From NCBI GenBank assembly GCA_026770615.1, contig MU631363.1, forward strand, positions 16,424-32,793: a DNA stretch of 16,370 nt. Reading direction: 5' to 3'. Positions 14,075-16,370 of the stretch are shown in pieces; position 1 is the stretch's first letter; the number at the start of each line of letters is the position of its first letter. The notes beneath the pieces are model-generated. The model ran no database searches, was not told where the DNA came from, and worked only from the letters and a program-made list of their open reading frames with translations. The position numbers and the translations under genes are program-made. Source of the DNA: Pavlovales sp. CCMP2436. Taxonomy: Eukaryota; Haptophyta; Pavlovophyceae; Pavlovales.

Positions 14075-14670
14075 TCGGGCAGTGGAGCACGCAGACTATC
14101 TTCCCTCCCGCCTCCCTCCGTTCAGCGCCGGCCGCGTGTGCGGGTCCGAGGGCAACGGGGAGCTGCGCATCCCGATCTTGTCGCTCTCGTTCCGCTGTTT
14201 TTAAGTGTGCGGCCTCCGATCTGATGGCGCGCGCGACCTCGTGCATCACAGGCGATGGGAAGGGACCGATTGGAAGAGATGCTCGGAATGAGAGCAGCGG
14301 TCGGCGCGGACAACAAATCGCGGCTACCGCGGGAAAAAAGTCTAAACTCGCATCATTTTGTAACCCGGCCCGCCCTTGTCCTTCTGTGGGCATTTTTGGG
14401 AGAGAACATTGAACGTACCCCCCTACCCCACGGCCTGCGACCGCGAACGTTGAACGTACCACCTCTACGTTTGAGCTCGCGGCCTGCGGCCGCGATCGGC
14501 CAGAACGACCGCCCCCCCCTTGCTCCTTTTCGAAAAGAGGCCGAACGACCGCCCCCCCCCCTCCTTTTTTTTGAATTACGTTGAACGCCCCCCATTTTGT
14601 GCGCAAGTTTTAAGTTAAAAGTCCGTCCCCGGGAGGATCGCACTGGAAGTGAGTGTTGAGAAAAACTCAG
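14075..14670. other. Upstream region of the Sel1 locus with C-rich repeats
   Basis: There is no supported gene here; long open frames on both strands are Arg/Gly/Pro-rich artefacts. It contains the leader motif (14174-14217). Between about 14409 and 14600 a short, degenerate direct repeat occurs: TTGAACGTACC at 14409-14419 and 14450-14460, each followed by C/T-rich sequence and a CGGCCTGCG block. GAACGACCGCCCCCCCC occurs twice near 14504 and 14542. Confidence 0.45.
14174..14217 (-). other. Leader-like motif shared with the first Sel1 locus (copy 2)
   Basis: This is the partner of 2238-2280 on the same strand and likewise upstream of a Sel1 coding region. It may be promoter or 5' UTR sequence of the family. 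Confidence 0.5.
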
Positions 14671-14874
14671 ATCCAGGGATCCACCCTGAGCACACGCATA
14701 CCGTCCCCACCGCTGATCAGTTCAGACACACGACGATCGACGACAACTCTCGACTGGCGCGCTGATCGACCTCTACTGCATCTCCCCCGCGTCGTCTGAA
14801 AATGCAGCACCGTCTGCGAGTGCGGTCCACCTTCGCGCATCCCAAACATTACTTCCTCGCTAGCCTGGCTCGCA
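14671..14874. repeat. Dispersed ~207-bp repeat, copy B
   Basis: Partner of 3257-3463, same orientation, 204 bases. Similarity begins at ATCCAGGG and ends at GGCTCGCA. The flanks are unrelated: copy A is followed by TATGTTGAG, copy B by CAGAAGGAC. Confidence 0.85.
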
Positions 14875-15307
14875 CAGAAGGACAAGGGGAGGGGTTACAA
14901 AATGACACGTGTAATATACTCATATAATATATACACTAGTTATTGCACTATTCATGCAATACCCCCTATAGCAGCCGCTAGCCCTGTTACAGGTGATCGC
15001 GGCCAATAATCAGGCTATAAGAACAGCGCGATTTATGAGTTGAGGCTCAGTTTCTAAGCAAATTACAAACACACAATGTCGTTAGTTTTTGACCAAATTA
15101 CTATTCATTTAAGGGCAAAAAAATTGAGGCTCGCTCAAGTTCTTAACGATCAAAAAAGTTTGGGTCAGGGTTAAGACCGATGATGACTAACGTTGCGTAA
15201 CATATAAATTAAACCTTCTTTTCATTTCTAAATAGTATTAAAGTAACCGAAGCAGTGACCCAACCACGACGCGCTTAAGACTGCTGCTGGTCGATTAGTC
15301 GTCATGA
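14875..15307. other. AT-rich intergenic stretch
   Basis: I see no gene here. Imperfect AT palindrome near 14908-14937 (GTGTAATATA / TATATACAC). TTGAGGCTC occurs at about 15039 and 15125, followed by loosely similar sequence, perhaps an old duplication. Confidence 0.4.
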
Positions 15308-15503
15308 TTAGTCATCCGTGGTTGCGCTTTTCCGCGTCGGCCTCCAGAGCGTGCCGAGCCCGCCGCGCGACTTGGCCGTTTTTCCAAAGCTGCCTCCTCC
15401 GCCGCCCTGCTCCTCCGCCACCTGCTCGAGCCCCGACGGGGTGGTGCCGGAGTGGCGCGCGAGGGGAAATGCGTCTGGCTCGTCGACGCTCTTGCGGCTG
15501 GCA
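15308..15503 (-). CDS. Possible terminal exon of an unidentified gene
   Basis: A GC-rich segment on the minus strand ends TAA (15308-15310). It encodes about 64 residues that look coding (SVDEPDAFPLARHSG, then a Gly run, then FGKTAKSRGGLGTLW). Upstream on the minus strand, GC-rich sequence changes sharply to a TAG/ATT-rich simple repeat ending CAATAG, which could be the 3' end of an intron with its acceptor. No ATG begins the GC-rich part. I recognise no family. The alternative is a GC-rich gene remnant. Confidence 0.3.
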
Positions 15504-15610
15504 CTATTGATTAGTATTAGTAGTATTCGTATTAGTATTCGTATTTGTATTAACAGTTTCATGAGTAACATTCGGAGTGTTATTAGTATGAGTAGTAGTA
15601 GTATCGCTCA
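15504..15610. repeat. Degenerate TTAGTA/TTCGTA microsatellite
   Basis: Repeated ATTAGTATT and ATTCGTATT words, then AGTAGTAGTAGTAT near 15592. It separates the possible exon from downstream sequence. Confidence 0.7.
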
Positions 15611-15969
15611 TATGATTTTTGCGCATCTAATTGCGCGTGTGGCGCCAGCGCCCAAATCGAATGTGCGCGGTGCGAGTACGAATGCGTAACAACTCGTGGC
15701 AGCAGACTCATTCGAATCCGGACTGGGCCGAATCCGGGGCAACTGCCAAACAAAGGCAGTTCTAAATCACCTGGGTGGGCGCGAGGTGACTGAGCTGGGG
15801 CCGGGGCTGCGGCGCCACGGCGACTTGTCCCGGAACCTCCGCTCCTTCCGAATTGATAATAAATTTTATTTAATTATTAATATTCAATATTTAATTAATA
15901 ATAAATTATTTCAGCTAAAAATGGGAAGGCTCAATTGAATGATTGATAGAATGTATTTCGCTCGAGACC
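15611..15969. other. Mixed stretch with a possible LRR remnant and an AT-rich palindrome
   Basis: From about 15757 to 15850 the plus strand reads NHLGGREVTELGPGLRRHG and then LSRNLRSF. The leucine spacing recalls a leucine-rich repeat, but there is only one partial unit and no ATG. An AT-only tract follows (15855-15912) with loose inverted symmetry around 15885, ending TTTCAG (15908-15913), which would pass as a splice acceptor. I do not call a gene. Confidence 0.3.
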
Positions 15970-16037
15970 CCTCATCGTCGTCGGCTCATAAAAGACATCA
16001 CTCCGAGGAGTGAACCCGCCGTGCCAGCAGGTACCTC
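15970..16037 (+). repeat. Dispersed 69-bp repeat with hairpin, copy B
   Basis: Inverted relative to copy A (3140-3208). The stem TCACTC/GAGTGA is preserved, and here it can extend to 7 bp (TCACTCC/GGAGTGA). The repeat ends six bases before the ATG of the short hydrophobic ORF at 16043, so it would sit in its 5' leader. Confidence 0.75.
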
Positions 16038-16042
16038 CATCT

Positions 16043-16156
16043 ATGTTTGCTCGAGTTCGCGTTCTTATGGCCGTCCTTGTTCTTGCTCTTTTATGTCTTA
16101 TGTGTTATGCTTGTCTTTTTAAGGTTTTTAGCACGTTTATTGTTTGTAATATGTGA
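16043..16156 (+). CDS. Small hydrophobic peptide ORF, 37 aa
   Basis: ATG 16043, TGA 16154-16156. Residues 7-29 are almost wholly hydrophobic (VLMAVLVLALLCLMCYACLF) after a short basic N-terminus (FARVR), as in a single membrane span or signal anchor. Cysteines at 18, 21, 24 and 35. Codons are T-rich (CTT, GTT, TGT), unlike the GC-rich genes. It could be the signal-peptide exon of a longer gene (no GT donor was confirmed) or a free micropeptide. Chance translation of T-rich DNA also gives hydrophobic residues. Confidence 0.3.
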   Translation: MFARVRVLMAVLVLALLCLMCYACLFKVFSTFIVCNM

Positions 16157-16297
16157 TGTATTAGCATACTGCTCAAAGGGCTGAGCGCCTCCTCCCACTT
16201 GAGCGGATAACATCACGAGGTCACCAACCCACACGCCTATGGCGCTGGAGTGTGCATGAGAGGACATCAAATCAACCGTAATCGTTTTGTTAGTACC
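16157..16297. other. Spacer between the two short hydrophobic ORFs
   Basis: Mixed composition. GCTCAAAGGGCTGAGC (near 16171) is a weak hairpin. No gene seen. Confidence 0.35.
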
Positions 16298-16370
16298 ATG
16301 AGCATTATCAAGGCTGTCCTTTTTCTTGTTCTGGTGTTATTTGTATTACTTTATTGCTTTTCATCTTATC
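16298..16370 (+). CDS. Second small hydrophobic ORF, cut by the window end
   Basis: ATG 16298, open to the window end (24 codons seen). It starts MSIIKAVLFLVLVLFVLLYC, a Lys followed by a strongly hydrophobic run with the same design as the 16043 ORF (charged start, then L/V-rich span). The two starts lie 255 bases apart. Signal peptide or membrane anchor; the full length is unknown. Confidence 0.3.
   Translation, partial: MSIIKAVLFLVLVLFVLLYCFSSY

Noticed and set aside
14067..14606. Minus-strand 179-codon ORF
   Set aside because: Composition is Gly/Arg-rich from C-runs, it has no domain, and it overlaps the leader motif and short direct repeats.

Overview
The window looks like nuclear DNA of a microbial eukaryote, most likely a GC-rich marine microalga. 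I base this on two Sel1-repeat loci (one ending in a MYND zinc finger), a Ty1/copia-type LTR retrotransposon, a hAT-like MITE, CGG microsatellites, AATAAA signals, AT-rich islands between GC-rich coding segments, and the absence of operons and Shine-Dalgarno sites. I cannot name the species.

Left part (1-4587). Positions 1-740 carry no convincing gene but hold three hairpins, one a 38-bp palindrome between short direct repeats. A 35-bp tandem triplet (740-844) abuts a 380-bp MITE (853-1232) with perfect 16-bp terminal inverted repeats and a perfect 8-bp target duplication, which is the hAT signature. Next come a minus-strand Sel1/MYND gene lacking a proper 5' end (1368-2204), an unidentified plus-strand ORF (2418-2816), a long CGG repeat, and copies of two dispersed repeats whose partners lie at the right end. 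From 4587 down to 3938 runs the C-terminal half of a minus-strand reading frame that is cut by the retrotransposon.

Middle (4588-12065). This is a 7.5-kb Ty1/copia element with LTRs of 409 and 422 bp and a CTTAA 5-bp target duplication. Domain order is gag with a CCHC knuckle, a long unidentified region, protease, integrase, reverse transcriptase, RNase H. It is broken by frameshifts and stops and is probably dead. Two features stand out: about 1.5 kb of coding sequence between the zinc knuckle and the protease, and a gag ATG that uses the last base of the 5' LTR, leaving no usual primer-binding site. Removing the element and one CTTAA restores an in-frame minus-strand ORF (12403 to 12071, then 4587 to 3938) whose N-terminal part has a Cys/His finger like that found after the reverse transcriptase of LINE-type elements. 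The copia element therefore probably landed in an older mobile element.

Right part (12066-16370). A plus-strand gene (12459-12959) ends in a segment resembling a Ulp1-type cysteine protease. An AT-rich island with a 110-bp tandem duplication follows, then a second, 3'-truncated Sel1 locus (13942 to 13562, minus). The two Sel1 loci share a leader-like motif, which suggests that the left copy lost its start through an internal deletion. Beyond lie the second copies of both dispersed repeats, a possible terminal exon (15308-15503, minus), and two short ORFs for very hydrophobic peptides (16043-16156, and 16298 to the window end). The first of these begins just downstream of a repeated hairpin motif.

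The genes do not form a pathway. The window is best read as a transposon-rich intergenic landscape with gene-family fragments.
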